Source: DATARH01 sp035309005
GTDB taxonomy: Bacteria > Pseudomonadota > Alphaproteobacteria > ATCC43930 > CGMCC-115725
NCBI GenBank assembly: GCA_035309005.1
Contig: DATGFP010000148.1
Span: forward strand, 1-42,336
Direction of reading: 5' to 3'
Length of the DNA stretch: 42,336 bases
The translations under genes and the position numbers were made by a program. A model generated the notes under the pieces. That model searched no databases. It had not been told where the DNA came from and saw nothing but the letters and a program-made list of their open reading frames with translations. Of this stretch, positions 1 through 10,375 are shown piece after piece (position 1 is the first letter of the stretch; each line of letters begins with the position of its first letter).

Positions 1-837
1 CTCGCGCAGCACCGCGATCGAGGCGTCGCGCATGATCTGGTATTCCTTGTCGGTGAGGGTCAGCGCAGGCGCCACGGTCACGGAGTCGCCGGTATGCACC
101 CCCATCGGGTCGATGTTCTCGATCGAGCAGATAATGATGCAATTGTCGGCGCGGTCGCGCACGACCTCCAGCTCGTATTCCTTCCAGCCGAGCACCGACT
201 CCTCGATCAGCACTTCGTGCGCCGGCGAGGCCCTGAGGCCGCCGCGGACGATCTCCTCGAACTCCTCGGTGTTGTAGGCGATGCCGCCGCCGGTGCCGCC
301 TAATGTGAAAGACGGCCGGATGATCGCTGGCAGGCCGATCTCGGGGAGAGCCTCGATTGCCGCTTCGAGCGAGCCGACGAGGCGGCTCTTTGGCGATTCG
401 AGGCCGATCTTGTCCATCGCCAAGCGGAACAATTGGCGATCCTCGGCCTTGGCGATCGCCTCTTCGCTGGCGCCGATCAGCTCGACGCCATAGCGCTGGA
501 GCGCGCCCGACTTCGCCAGCGCCATCGCGGTATTCAGCGCGGTCTGCCCGCCCATCGTCGGCAGCAGCGCGTCAATCGGATGCCCGGCTTGCCGCTCGCG
601 GGCGAGGATCCGTTCGACCATGTCATGCGTGATCGGCTCGATGTAGGTCGCGTCGGCCAGCTCCGGGTCGGTCATGATCGTCGCCGGGTTCGAATTGACC
701 AGCACGATCCGGTAGCCCTCGGCCTTCAGCGCCTTGCACGCCTGCGCCCCGGAATAATCGAATTCGCACGCCTGCCCGATCACGATCGGCCCCGCGCCGA
801 TGATCAGGATGCTCGCTATGTCGGTACGCCTGGGCAC
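1..837 (-). CDS. carB: Carbamoyl-phosphate synthase large subunit, N-terminal part (runs off window)
   Basis: CarB is the synthetase subunit that makes carbamoyl phosphate from bicarbonate, ATP and ammonia delivered by CarA, for arginine and pyrimidine synthesis. About 279 codons are present; the family is usually about 1,080 residues, so roughly the C-terminal three quarters lies outside the window. The protein opens MPRRTDIASILIIGAGPIVI and continues through the pre-ATP-grasp fold (GQACEFDYSG, NSNPATIMTD) into the first ATP-grasp domain (FTLGGTGGG, EESVLGWKEYELE, DNCIIICSIENIDPMGVHTG), all classic CarB sequence. The likely start is GTG at 837; no in-frame ATG lies just upstream. It follows carA on the same strand after a 162-base gap that contains an inverted-repeat element. 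Identity is certain; only the start codon is inferred. Confidence 0.97.
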   Translation of the reverse strand, partial: MPRRTDIASILIIGAGPIVIGQACEFDYSGAQACKALKAEGYRIVLVNSNPATIMTDPELADATYIEPITHDMVERILARERQAGHPIDALLPTMGGQTALNTAMALAKSGALQRYGVELIGASEEAIAKAEDRQLFRLAMDKIGLESPKSRLVGSLEAAIEALPEIGLPAIIRPSFTLGGTGGGIAYNTEEFEEIVRGGLRASPAHEVLIEESVLGWKEYELEVVRDRADNCIIICSIENIDPMGVHTGDSVTVAPALTLTDKEYQIMRDASIAVLRE

Positions 838-849
838 GGCCTCAGCCGT

Positions 850-978
850 CCATCCCGGCGAAGGCCGGGACCCATTGCGGTGGAAGGCAGTATAATATTT
901 TCGGCGAGCCGAACTGTTCGTGCGAGCTCGCCACCAGCCGAGTCGCCGATAAATGGGTCCCGGCCTGCGCCCGGATGG
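850..978. repeat. REPIN-like inverted-repeat element between carA and carB
   Basis: Two 27-base arms at 850-876 and 952-978 are inverted copies of each other, matching at 25 of 27 positions. They are separated by 75 bases. Each arm contains its own small hairpin (CCGGC, GAAG loop, GCCGG in the left arm). The spacer holds two further perfect dyads: TTCGGC-GA-GCCGAA at 900-913 and GCGAGCTCGC at 922-931. The first 21 bases of the left arm recur exactly at 28612-28632. A paired, inverted, internally palindromic short repeat in an intergenic gap is the layout of REP doublets (REPIN/BIME elements), but no known family is assigned here. Confidence 0.8.
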
Positions 979-999
979 GGATGGGGATTGAGATGGGGC

Positions 1000-2178
1000 T
1001 CATGCTCCCGCTGCCGCCATCAACCCGATAAAGCGCTCGAACAAATAATGGCTGTCCTGCGGGCCGGGGCTGGCTTCGGGGTGGTGCTGCACCGAGAAGA
1101 CCGGCCGCCCGTCAAGCCGCAACCCCTCGTTGGTGCGGTCGAACAGCGAGAGGTGGGTGGGGTCGATCCCCTCCCCCAGGCTGGCGGGGTCGATGACGAA
1201 GCCGTGGTTCTGGCTGGTGATCTCGACCTTGCCGGTGGCTTCTTCGCGCACCGGGTGGTTGGCGCCGCGATGCCCCTTGTCCATCTTCAGCGTGCGTCCA
1301 CCGAGCGCCAGCGCCAGCATCTGGTGGCCGAGGCAGATGCCGAAGATCGGTTTTCCCGTGGCGATCAGCTCGCGCAGCACTGGCACGGCGTATTCGCCCG
1401 TGGCGGCCGGGTCACCCGGGCCGTTCGACAGGAAGATGCCGTCCGGCTCATGCCGCATGATGCCCTCGGCCGAGGCGGTCGCCGGAACGACCGTCACCCG
1501 GCACCCATGCTCGGCCAGCATGCGCAAGATGTTGCGCTTGGCGCCGTAATCGACCGCGACAACGTGAAACCGCGGCGCGTCCTGTCGGCCATAGCCACTC
1601 TCGCGCCGCCAAGTGGTCTCGTCCCATTCGTAGCTCTGCAGGCAGGTGACCTCGCGGGCGAGGTCCATCCCTTCGAGCCCAGGCCAGGCCGCCGCCTCTT
1701 CGCGCATCGCGGCGATATCGAGCCTGCCGTCGGGCTGGTGGGCGATGACGCCGTTGGGCGCGCCCTGGTCGCGGATCAGCCTGGTCAGGCGGCGCGTATC
1801 GATTCCGGCGAGGCCGACGATGTGGTGCGATTTGAGCCAGGCATCGAGCGATTGCTCGGCGCGGTAGTTGGAGGGCTGGGTGGGCATCTCGCGCACGACG
1901 AGGCCGCGCGCCGCCGGGATCGTCGTCTCGATGTCCTCGCGGTTGGCGCCGACATTGCCGATATGGGGAAACGTAAAGGTGATGATCTGCCCGGCATAAC
2001 TGGGGTCGGTCAGGATTTCCTGGTAGCCGGTGAGCGCGGTATTGAAGCAGACCTCCCCGACCGCCTGTCCCGCCGCCCCGATGCCGCGCCCCCTAAACAC
2101 CGTGCCGTCGGCCAACACCAAAGCCGCGTTGCAGTCGGGCGGTCGCGGCGACCCACGGGCCGCGGTCGGATATTGCAT
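1000..2178 (-). CDS. carA: Carbamoyl-phosphate synthase small subunit (glutamine amidotransferase)
   Basis: CarA hydrolyses glutamine and channels ammonia to CarB. The 392-residue length is normal. The N-terminal CPSase small-chain domain shows LVLADGTVFRGRGIGA and VCFNTALTGYQEILTDPSYAGQI. The C-terminal class I glutamine amidotransferase domain carries the nucleophile in GICLGHQM (Cys282) and the His/Glu pair in HHPEASPGPQDS (His366, Glu368). The start is ATG at 2178. Together with carB downstream it supplies carbamoyl phosphate to arginine and pyrimidine synthesis. The 225-base gap upstream separates it from the divergent yqeY and must hold both promoters; I could not pick a convincing promoter box for either. 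Confidence 0.98.
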   Translation of the reverse strand: MQYPTAARGSPRPPDCNAALVLADGTVFRGRGIGAAGQAVGEVCFNTALTGYQEILTDPSYAGQIITFTFPHIGNVGANREDIETTIPAARGLVVREMPTQPSNYRAEQSLDAWLKSHHIVGLAGIDTRRLTRLIRDQGAPNGVIAHQPDGRLDIAAMREEAAAWPGLEGMDLAREVTCLQSYEWDETTWRRESGYGRQDAPRFHVVAVDYGAKRNILRMLAEHGCRVTVVPATASAEGIMRHEPDGIFLSNGPGDPAATGEYAVPVLRELIATGKPIFGICLGHQMLALALGGRTLKMDKGHRGANHPVREEATGKVEITSQNHGFVIDPASLGEGIDPTHLSLFDRTNEGLRLDGRPVFSVQHHPEASPGPQDSHYLFERFIGLMAAAGA

Positions 2179-2403
2179 CTGAATTATGTCCTGCAGGCGC
2201 GAAGCGACCGCCGCTCGGAGTCAGCGGACAGTCGGAAGGCAAGCAGCCAAACGCTTGGAAGATAGCCAGCGCGGTCTATTTGTCAACCCGAATGGGGAGA
2301 ACTTGCGCTATTTACAAAGACTTACAATATCTCGGCGGCGAATTTGCCGCAGCCCGCCAAAGCGGTTAGGCTGCGGCCACGCGGCAAATCGGGGGAGGAG
2401 CGG

Positions 2404-2859
2404 GTGCTGCGCGAGGGATTTTCCGAGCGACTGAAGGACGCGATGCGGGCCCGCCAACCCCGCGCCGTCTCGACCGTGCGCATGATATTGGCGGGGCTCA
2501 AGGAACGCGACGTCGCGGCGCGCGGCGCCGGCAATCCCGACGGCATCGCCGATTCCGAGATCCTGCGCTTCTTGCAAGGCATGATAAAACAGCGCCGCGA
2601 ATCGATCGCGCTCTACCGCCAGGGCAATCGCCCCGAACTGGCGCAGCAGGAGGAAGAGGAAATCGCGGTCATCGAGAGTTTTCTGCCGCAGCAGATGAAC
2701 GACGCGGCGATCGCCGAGGCGGCCAAGATTGCGATCGCCGCGAGCAGCGCCGCTGGCCTCAAGGATATGGGTCGGGTCATGGCGGTGTTGCGCGAGCGCC
2801 ACGCCGGGGTCATGGACATGGCCCGAGCCGGCACCGTCGTGAAGCAGCTGCTCGGCTAG
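2404..2859 (+). CDS. GatB/YqeY domain protein
   Basis: YqeY proteins are small helical proteins related to the tail domain of GatB, the tRNA-dependent amidotransferase subunit; a tRNA-binding role is suspected but not proven. The protein has 151 residues, as is usual, and shows the family landmarks RLKDAMRARQPRAVSTVRMI, QRRESIALYRQGNRPELAQQ, EEEIAVIESFLPQQM and DMGRVMAVLRERHAG. I chose GTG at 2404 over an ATG at 2344 because a strong GGAGG ribosome-binding site (within 2391-2400) sits just before it and because the resulting length fits the family. It is the first gene of a yqeY-dnaG-rpoD run, an order common in alphaproteobacteria; dnaG begins 16 bases after its stop. Confidence 0.93.
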   Translation: MLREGFSERLKDAMRARQPRAVSTVRMILAGLKERDVAARGAGNPDGIADSEILRFLQGMIKQRRESIALYRQGNRPELAQQEEEEIAVIESFLPQQMNDAAIAEAAKIAIAASSAAGLKDMGRVMAVLRERHAGVMDMARAGTVVKQLLG

Positions 2860-2875
2860 GAACGGCGGCGCCAGC

Positions 2876-4753
2876 ATGGCTTTCCCGCCGGGGTTCCTCG
2901 ATGAATTGCGCAGCCGCGTCGCGCTTGGCGACCTGGTTGGCCGGCGGGTGCGGCTGACCCGGCGCGGCCGCGAGTTGGGTGGCCTGTGCCCGTTCCATAA
3001 CGAAAAAACCCCGTCGTTCTACGTCGTCGAGGACAAGGGCTTTTTTCATTGCTTCGGCTGCGGCGCGCACGGCGACGCGATCGGCTTTGTGATGCGGGCC
3101 GACAACCTCGATTTCATCGAGGCGGTCGAGCGGCTCGCGGCGGAGGCCGGCATTGCGGTGCCGCAGCAATCGCCGCACGAGCGCGAGCGGGCGCAGCGCC
3201 AGAAGACCCTGCTCGAAGCGCTCGCCGCCGCCGCCCAGTTCTACGAGACGCAGCTGTGGTCCCCCGGAACCTCGACCGGCGGGGCGCGCGCCCGCGAATA
3301 TCTGGCACGGCGCGGGCTCGACGAGGCTACGATCCGCCGCTTCCGCCTCGGCTGGGCGCCGGAGGATCGGCAGGCGATGCGGCGCGTGCTCGGTGGGGAT
3401 TTCCCGGAAGCGTTGCTACACGAGGCCGGACTGCTGCGCGTGCCGGAGGATGGCGGCACGCCCTACGATTATTTCCGCGGCCGCGTCATCTTCCCGATCA
3501 GCGACCGCGCCGGCCGGACGATCGCCTTCGGCGGCCGCACGCTCGGCGACGACCAGCCGAAATACCTCAACTCGCCGGATACACCGGTGTTTGAGAAGGG
3601 CCGGGTGCTCTACGGCTGGGCCGCGGCGCGGGCCAATATCGCGCGCGAGCCGGAAGGCGCGCCGGCGATCGTCGTCGAAGGCTACATGGATGTCATCGCG
3701 TTGCACCGCGCCGGCTTTGGCGCCGCGGTTGCCCCGCTCGGCACCGCACTGACCGAGATGCAACTCCGTGAATTATGGCGCCTCTCGCCCGAGCCGGCGC
3801 TGTGCTTCGACGGCGACGCAGCCGGACAACGTGCCGCCATGCGCGCTCTCACCCGCGCCTTGCCGTTGCTGCAACCCGGCCGCAGCCTGCGCTTTGCGAC
3901 GCTGGCCCCGGGCGATGACCCCGATTCGCTGATCGGTCGGGGCGGTGGGCCGGCATTTGCCGAAATCCTCGCGGCGGCGCGGCCGCTGTCGGAGATGTTA
4001 TGGCAGAGCGAATTGGCCGCTCGGCCGTGCGACACGCCAGAGCGCCGCGCCGATCTCGAGCGCCGCCTGATGGCGCATGCCGGGCTCATCGCCGACCGCG
4101 CGGTGCAGAGCGAATACCGCCGGCATTTCCGCGACCGCCTGTTCGCCCGGGCGCGCCAATCGCCGGAGCGGTCCGGCAGGTTTGCCGGGCGCTCGGCCTG
4201 GCCGCGCCCCCTACCAGATGGGCCGCCGCCGGCGCCGCCGCGCGAGCCGCGCCGCATCCAGCGCGAAATCCTCCTTTGCCTGTTGCTGCAGCATCCCTTC
4301 CTGATCGACGAGAAACGCGAGGAGGCGATCGATTTCGATTTCCCCGAGCCCGAGCTGGCGCGGCTCAAGACTGCGATTTTAGGGATCGAGGAGCCGCCAA
4401 CGGGGCTTGACGCCGAGATAATTCGGCAACACCTAGACAAAAGCGGGTTCACGGCGAGCGTGGACGCGATTTTCTCGTCGTCAGGAGTGCACGCAGCTGT
4501 TTTGCTTCGCGCCTCGGATCCGGACCAGATTCGGCGTGGCTGGAACCATGTAGTCGGGATGATGCGACGCGACGAAAACCGGGCCGAACTGGCGGACGCG
4601 ACCCTGGATTTGCTGCGCGAGGGGTCGCCGGAGGCGCTGGCCAGGCTGCATGCTTTGAGCACGCAGGAGAAGCCGGAGGATATTCCCGAGGAAGACGGAG
4701 CGCCGGGCACCCTCGCAGGCACTCCGGTTGATCTTGGCCGGCCGGCGGGGTGA
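2876..4753 (+). CDS. dnaG: DNA primase
   Basis: DnaG makes the RNA primers for lagging-strand replication. The 625-residue protein has the three expected parts. A CHC2 zinc finger occupies about residues 1-100 with ligands Cys38, His41, Cys59 and Cys62 (LCPFHNEKTPSF, FFHCFGCGAHGD). The catalytic core includes YFRGRVIFPISD and FGGRTLGDDQPKYLNSPDTP. The Toprim fold has the acidic motif IVVEGYMDVIAL near residue 265 and CFDGDAAGQRAAMRA near residue 310. A proline-rich linker (about residues 435-460) leads to a diverged C-terminal helicase-binding domain. The start is ATG at 2876. The gene lies between yqeY and rpoD, the alphaproteobacterial version of the macromolecular-synthesis operon. The ribosome-binding site is weak. 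Confidence 0.98.
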   Translation: MAFPPGFLDELRSRVALGDLVGRRVRLTRRGRELGGLCPFHNEKTPSFYVVEDKGFFHCFGCGAHGDAIGFVMRADNLDFIEAVERLAAEAGIAVPQQSPHERERAQRQKTLLEALAAAAQFYETQLWSPGTSTGGARAREYLARRGLDEATIRRFRLGWAPEDRQAMRRVLGGDFPEALLHEAGLLRVPEDGGTPYDYFRGRVIFPISDRAGRTIAFGGRTLGDDQPKYLNSPDTPVFEKGRVLYGWAAARANIAREPEGAPAIVVEGYMDVIALHRAGFGAAVAPLGTALTEMQLRELWRLSPEPALCFDGDAAGQRAAMRALTRALPLLQPGRSLRFATLAPGDDPDSLIGRGGGPAFAEILAAARPLSEMLWQSELAARPCDTPERRADLERRLMAHAGLIADRAVQSEYRRHFRDRLFARARQSPERSGRFAGRSAWPRPLPDGPPPAPPREPRRIQREILLCLLLQHPFLIDEKREEAIDFDFPEPELARLKTAILGIEEPPTGLDAEIIRQHLDKSGFTASVDAIFSSSGVHAAVLLRASDPDQIRRGWNHVVGMMRRDENRAELADATLDLLREGSPEALARLHALSTQEKPEDIPEEDGAPGTLAGTPVDLGRPAG

Positions 4754-4839
4754 CCATCGGCGGCACCTCGGCCGCGGTCGATTGCGTTTGACCCGGCGAT
4801 TAGCCGGACGGTGTGACACAAATGCCAAGGGATGGCGGA

Positions 4840-6813
<1,974 letters not shown>

Positions 6814-6816
6814 GCG

Positions 6817-6893
6817 GGGCCCGTAGTTCAGCTGGTTAGAACGCGCCGCTCATAACGGCGTTGTCGCAGGTTCGAGTCCTGCCGGGCCTACCA
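6817..6893 (+). tRNA. tRNA-Ile2 with anticodon CAT (lysidine type)
   Basis: All stems fold: acceptor GGGCCCG (6817-6823) with CGGGCCT (6883-6889, one G-T pair), D stem GTTC/GAAC, anticodon stem CGCCG/CGGCG, and T stem GCAGG/CCTGC with loop TTCGAGT. The discriminator is A6890 and CCA is encoded at 6891-6893. The anticodon is CAT at 6851-6853, which could mean elongator Met, initiator Met or Ile2. The acceptor pairs C4-G69 and C5-G68 are the determinants that the lysidine synthetase TilS uses in Escherichia coli to choose tRNA-Ile2 over tRNA-Met, so Ile2 reading AUA codons is preferred. The gene begins three bases after rpoD and may be processed from the rpoD transcript. Confidence 0.88.
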
Positions 6894-6936
6894 TTTCCCG
6901 GGATTATGCCGCGCGCGGCGGCGCTGCGCGCACGTG

Positions 6937-8154
6937 TCAGATGACCTCGCGCTGCCGCAGCTCCTCGATCTGCGCCCGGGTGTAGCCGAGCGACGCCAGG
7001 ACTTCTTCGTTGTGCTGCCCGAGTTCGGGGGCAATGCTGAGCCGCGCCGGCGTTTCGGAAAACCGCCACGGCGTGCCGTGCACCTTCAGCCGCTTGCCGT
7101 GCTTCGGATAGTCGATTTCGGCGACGTAGCCGTTGGCCACCACATCGGGGTCGCTGGCAGCTTCGAGCAGCGTATTGATCGGCGCCGCGACGATATCGGC
7201 GGCGCGCAGCCGCGCCACCCAATCCTCGCGCGGTCCGCTGGCGAAGAGCTCGTCCAGGAGGCCCAACAGGATGGCGCGCTTTTCGTCGGACGACACGACG
7301 ATGCCGAGATCGCCGAAGCCGGAATCCTCGAGGGCCGTATAAAACCCCAGCGCGGTCATCGCGGTGCGCCAGGGGCGGGCGCCGTTGAGCTGGAAGACCA
7401 AGGGCTTGCCGTCGCAATCGTTGAAGCTGGCGCTGATACCGGGACGCTCCGGCGTGCCGGTGATGCGGGCCTGGCCGGTGACCGGGTCGCGGCCCCGCCA
7501 CATCGCCGTCGTCAAGGTCCAGCCCATCAGCCGGATCTGGCCGCCAAGCAATGAGCAATCGACCTTCTGGCCGATGCCAGTGGCGCGTGCATGGGTCAGC
7601 GCCGCCAGGGCGCCGCCGAAGGCGAGGATCGCGCAGGTCTCGTCGGCGACCGAAACGATGCCGGTGCGCAGCGGCTGCCCCGGCGTCGAATAGGCTTGCG
7701 CGATGCCGCCCAGGGCCTGCGCCATCGAATCGGTGCCGGGCAGATCGGCGTGCGGGCCGGCCGGGCCGTAGCCCGAGACCGAGACGTAGACCAGCCGCGG
7801 GTTGACCTGACGCAATTCATCGTAGCCGAAGCCGTTTTTCTCGGCCGCGCCGGGGCGGAAATTCTGGCCGAAGATGTCGGCCGTGGCGACCAGCCGGCGC
7901 AGGATGTCACGGCCCTCTGCGGTCTTCAGGTTGAGCGTCACGCTTTTGACGCCGCGGTTGTTGGTCTCGAAATAGGTGCTGGGAAAGCCCGGCATGACGG
8001 TCGAGCCGCGGGAATTGTCGCCGATCCCCGGCACCTCGATCTTGATCACCTCGGCGCCGAGATCGGCCATCAGCATGTAGGGCACCGTGCCGGCCTGCGC
8101 GGTCGAGCAGGCAACAACCTTGACGCCCTGCAAGGGCCCGTGCGGTTCGCTCAT
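6937..8154 (-). CDS. Class III CoA-transferase (CaiB/BaiF, formyl-CoA transferase family)
   Basis: Family III enzymes move CoA between carboxylic acids through a covalent aspartyl intermediate. The 405-residue length is typical. The N-terminus reads LQGVKVVACSTAQAGTVPYM and then MADLGAEVIKIEVPGIGDNS, the family's CoA-binding opening. NRGVKSVTLNLKTAEGRDIL and the active-site region TDSMAQALGGI (Asp142 is the probable nucleophile) follow, then LVYVSVSGYGPAGP and a C-terminal dimer-forming segment ending in ELGQHNEEVLASLGYTRAQI. ATG at 8154 aligns with family N-termini. It is last in a three-gene run with an Ldh_2 dehydrogenase and a D-2-hydroxyacid dehydrogenase, suggesting activation of a hydroxy- or oxo-acid as a CoA ester. 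The substrate cannot be read from sequence. Confidence 0.93.
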   Translation of the reverse strand: MSEPHGPLQGVKVVACSTAQAGTVPYMLMADLGAEVIKIEVPGIGDNSRGSTVMPGFPSTYFETNNRGVKSVTLNLKTAEGRDILRRLVATADIFGQNFRPGAAEKNGFGYDELRQVNPRLVYVSVSGYGPAGPHADLPGTDSMAQALGGIAQAYSTPGQPLRTGIVSVADETCAILAFGGALAALTHARATGIGQKVDCSLLGGQIRLMGWTLTTAMWRGRDPVTGQARITGTPERPGISASFNDCDGKPLVFQLNGARPWRTAMTALGFYTALEDSGFGDLGIVVSSDEKRAILLGLLDELFASGPREDWVARLRAADIVAAPINTLLEAASDPDVVANGYVAEIDYPKHGKRLKVHGTPWRFSETPARLSIAPELGQHNEEVLASLGYTRAQIEELRQREVI

Positions 8155-8165
8155 TGCCGGCGCCC

Positions 8166-9230
8166 TCAATCCAACAGCCATGGCGCGGCGGCGGCCTGCG
8201 CGATCTGCCGCACCTGGTTCAACAGGCCCGGCCCAACCGGTATCCCGTCGCGCCGCCGCGTTTCGGCGTATTTCCATTGCGGGTCGCCCGCAACCATGAC
8301 CGGACGGGCCGGATCGACCGGCTTGGTCGCCCGCAGATCGCTGCACAGTCGGCCAACATCGGCGGCGAACTCCTCGCGCTCGCGGAACAGGGCGGGGTCG
8401 ATCGCGATGAAGCAATGCCCGATATCGTTGCCCTGCGGCTTCTTGGTGTGCATCGGGTCGGTGATCAACGTCGCGCCCGACAAGCACGCGCCGAGGATGT
8501 TGACCATCACCGCGAGCCCGTAGCCCTTGTAACTGGAATTTTCCGGCGAGCCGCCGAGCGAAGTCAGAAAGCCGCCCTTCTCGCGCGCCTCCGCGGGATC
8601 CGTACTCGGCAGCCCATCCTTGTCGAGGACCCAGCCGGGCGGGCATTCCAGCCCCTCGTTGGCCTTGTTGCGGATGCGCCCGGCCGCCACCGTCGTCGTC
8701 GCCATGTCGAGGAGGAAGGGCGGCCCGCCCGCGCTCGGCGCGGCGAACGACCACGGGTCGGTGCCGAGCTTGGCTTCCTTGCCGAAGGTCGGCGCAACCT
8801 GGATCGAGGAAGCGCTAGTGCACGCCATGCCGATGAGCCCCGCGTTGGCCGCCATCAGCGTGTAGTACCCGGTGGCGCCGAAATGCGCCGAGTTCTTCAC
8901 CGCCGTGATCGCCATGCCGCTCGCTTGCGCCTTGTCGATCGCGACCTGCATCGCAAAGCGCCCCGGCACATGGCCAAGCCCGCCGTCGCCGTCGATCAAC
9001 GCCGATAACGGCGTCTCCCTGACGATGCGCGGCTGCGCCTGCATGTTGGCGCGGCCGGCGCGGCGCAGCCGGTCGTAACCCGGCAGCATCGAAAGGCCGT
9101 GGCTGTCGACGCCGTGCAAATCGGCCCACGAGAGAACGTCGGCGGTCGTCTCAGCATTGTCGTCCGCCATCCCCCAGGCGAGGAGGATGGCTTTGAGCTG
9201 GGCGCGGTGGGTTTCGTAGGGTGCGGGCAT
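8166..9230 (-). CDS. Ldh_2 family malate/L-lactate/ureidoglycolate-type dehydrogenase
   Basis: Ldh_2 enzymes are NAD(P)-dependent oxidoreductases of 2-hydroxyacids or reduced imino acids and are unrelated to classical lactate dehydrogenase. The 354-residue protein shows the family marks AWGMADDNAETTADVLSWAD, GVDSHGLSMLPGYDRLRRAG, DGDGGLGHVPGRFAM, VKNSAHFGATGYY and TDPWSFAAPS, and the late motif YKGYGLAVMVNILGACLSGA. ATG at 9230 is chosen because AGGAAAGG lies just upstream. It starts 11 bases after the D-2-hydroxyacid dehydrogenase stop and ends 11 bases before the CoA-transferase start, so the three genes are almost certainly one transcript. The substrate (malate, sulfolactate, ureidoglycolate or another) is unknown. 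Confidence 0.93.
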   Translation of the reverse strand: MPAPYETHRAQLKAILLAWGMADDNAETTADVLSWADLHGVDSHGLSMLPGYDRLRRAGRANMQAQPRIVRETPLSALIDGDGGLGHVPGRFAMQVAIDKAQASGMAITAVKNSAHFGATGYYTLMAANAGLIGMACTSASSIQVAPTFGKEAKLGTDPWSFAAPSAGGPPFLLDMATTTVAAGRIRNKANEGLECPPGWVLDKDGLPSTDPAEAREKGGFLTSLGGSPENSSYKGYGLAVMVNILGACLSGATLITDPMHTKKPQGNDIGHCFIAIDPALFREREEFAADVGRLCSDLRATKPVDPARPVMVAGDPQWKYAETRRRDGIPVGPGLLNQVRQIAQAAAAPWLLD

Positions 9231-9241
9231 AGCCTTTCCTC

Positions 9242-10210
9242 TCAGACGATCTGGTTGCGCAGCTGCGGTTCGCCGCGCCACAGGCGCTCCAGATTGTCGC
9301 GCAGGATTTCGATCACGTTGTCTTCATAGCGCCGCGTCTCGCCGGCGGTGTGCGGAGTGATCAGCACATGCTCCATCGCCCATAGCGGCGATGCCGGCGG
9401 CAGCGGCTCGTCCGCCGTCACATCGAGGGCGGCGCCGGCGATGCGCCGCGCCGCGAGGGCGTCGACCAGCGCCGCCTCGTCGGCCACCCGGCCGCGCGCC
9501 ACGTTGATGAGATAAGCGGCGGGTTTCATCCGGCCCAGAGCGGCGGCGTCGATCAGGTTCTCGGTCTCTTCCGTCAACGGGCAGGCGAGGACGACGAAGT
9601 CGGCGTCGGGCAGCAGCGTCCCGAGCGCCGCCATCGGATGCACCGCGTCGGCGGCGCCGTGGCCGGCGGCCGGATCGCGGCGCAGCCCGACGACCCGCAT
9701 GTCGAAGGCTTTGGCGAGCCGCGCCAGACGCCCGCCGATGTCGCCAAAGCCGACGATCAGCAGCGTCTTGCCGCCCAGTTCGTCTTCGCGCTGCGCGAGA
9801 TCGCCGATCATGCCGCGCCAGTGGCGCGCCCGCTGGTTGTCGCGCGCCTCGGGAAGCCGCCGGCTCAGCGCGAGGATCAGCGCCATCGCGTGCTCGGCGA
9901 CCGCCCGGGCGTTGACGCCGCGCGCGCTCGCCAGGCGGATGCCGCGCCGCGCCAACTCGTCGCGCGGAAACTGGTCGGTGCCGGCGCCGATCGCCTGGAT
10001 GAAGCGCAGCCGCTTCGCGCCCGGCAGCAGCTCGTTCCGCCATAGCCCGGAAATCACCAGCACGTCCGCCTCGCCGACCCGCGCCATCAGGCCGTCGGCG
10101 GCGCGGACCTCGAAGGCGGCTATGCCGGTATCGAGCGCCGCGAAGCGCTCGCGCAGCCGATAGGCGACGTGCGCGAAACAGATCGATAGCTCGCCCTTGG
10201 CCGGAATCAT
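9242..10210 (-). CDS. D-2-hydroxyacid dehydrogenase, NAD(P)-dependent
   Basis: This belongs to the D-isomer-specific 2-hydroxyacid dehydrogenase family (glyoxylate, hydroxypyruvate and phosphoglycerate type reductases). It has 322 residues. The Rossmann domain has KTLLIVGFGDIGGRLARLAK with its GxGxxG. The catalytic set is visible: Arg in NVARGRVADEAALVDAL, Glu in ALDVTADEPLPPASPLW and His in ITPHTAGETRRYEDN. The start is ATG at 10210. It is first in the minus-strand run with the Ldh_2 dehydrogenase and the CoA-transferase, and it is divergent from the Rieske oxygenase across a 165-base gap. Two dehydrogenases of different fold in one operon suggest interconversion or stereo-inversion of a hydroxyacid, which is an inference. 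The substrate is not determinable. Confidence 0.94.
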   Translation of the reverse strand: MIPAKGELSICFAHVAYRLRERFAALDTGIAAFEVRAADGLMARVGEADVLVISGLWRNELLPGAKRLRFIQAIGAGTDQFPRDELARRGIRLASARGVNARAVAEHAMALILALSRRLPEARDNQRARHWRGMIGDLAQREDELGGKTLLIVGFGDIGGRLARLAKAFDMRVVGLRRDPAAGHGAADAVHPMAALGTLLPDADFVVLACPLTEETENLIDAAALGRMKPAAYLINVARGRVADEAALVDALAARRIAGAALDVTADEPLPPASPLWAMEHVLITPHTAGETRRYEDNVIEILRDNLERLWRGEPQLRNQIV

Positions 10211-10375
10211 GTCGCTGCGCGTACCGACGATTTCGCCTTACCGGGCCGACGATAGGGGGAGCGCGCGTGCGCTGTCACCGATTTTCGCGCCTGGCGGCCG
10301 GGGCTCGACCGTTCGCTGCGTTGTTGATCCCGGCGTCTTTCACTACACTCCGCGCGGAACGGCGTTTTCGCGAGG

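Noticed and set aside
433..2265. Long plus-strand open frame (about 610 codons) opposite carA and carB
   Set aside because: It is antisense to two certain genes, has Arg/Gly/Asp-rich low-information sequence, and is the usual mirror frame of GC-rich coding DNA.
2344..2403. ATG at 2344 as the yqeY start
   Set aside because: It would add 20 basic residues not found in the family, while GTG 2404 has a strong ribosome-binding site directly before it.
6817..6893. tRNA-Met reading of the CAT-anticodon tRNA
   Set aside because: Acceptor pairs C4-G69 and C5-G68 match tRNA-Ile2 determinants; initiator features (an unpaired first base and three G-C pairs at the base of the anticodon stem) are absent.
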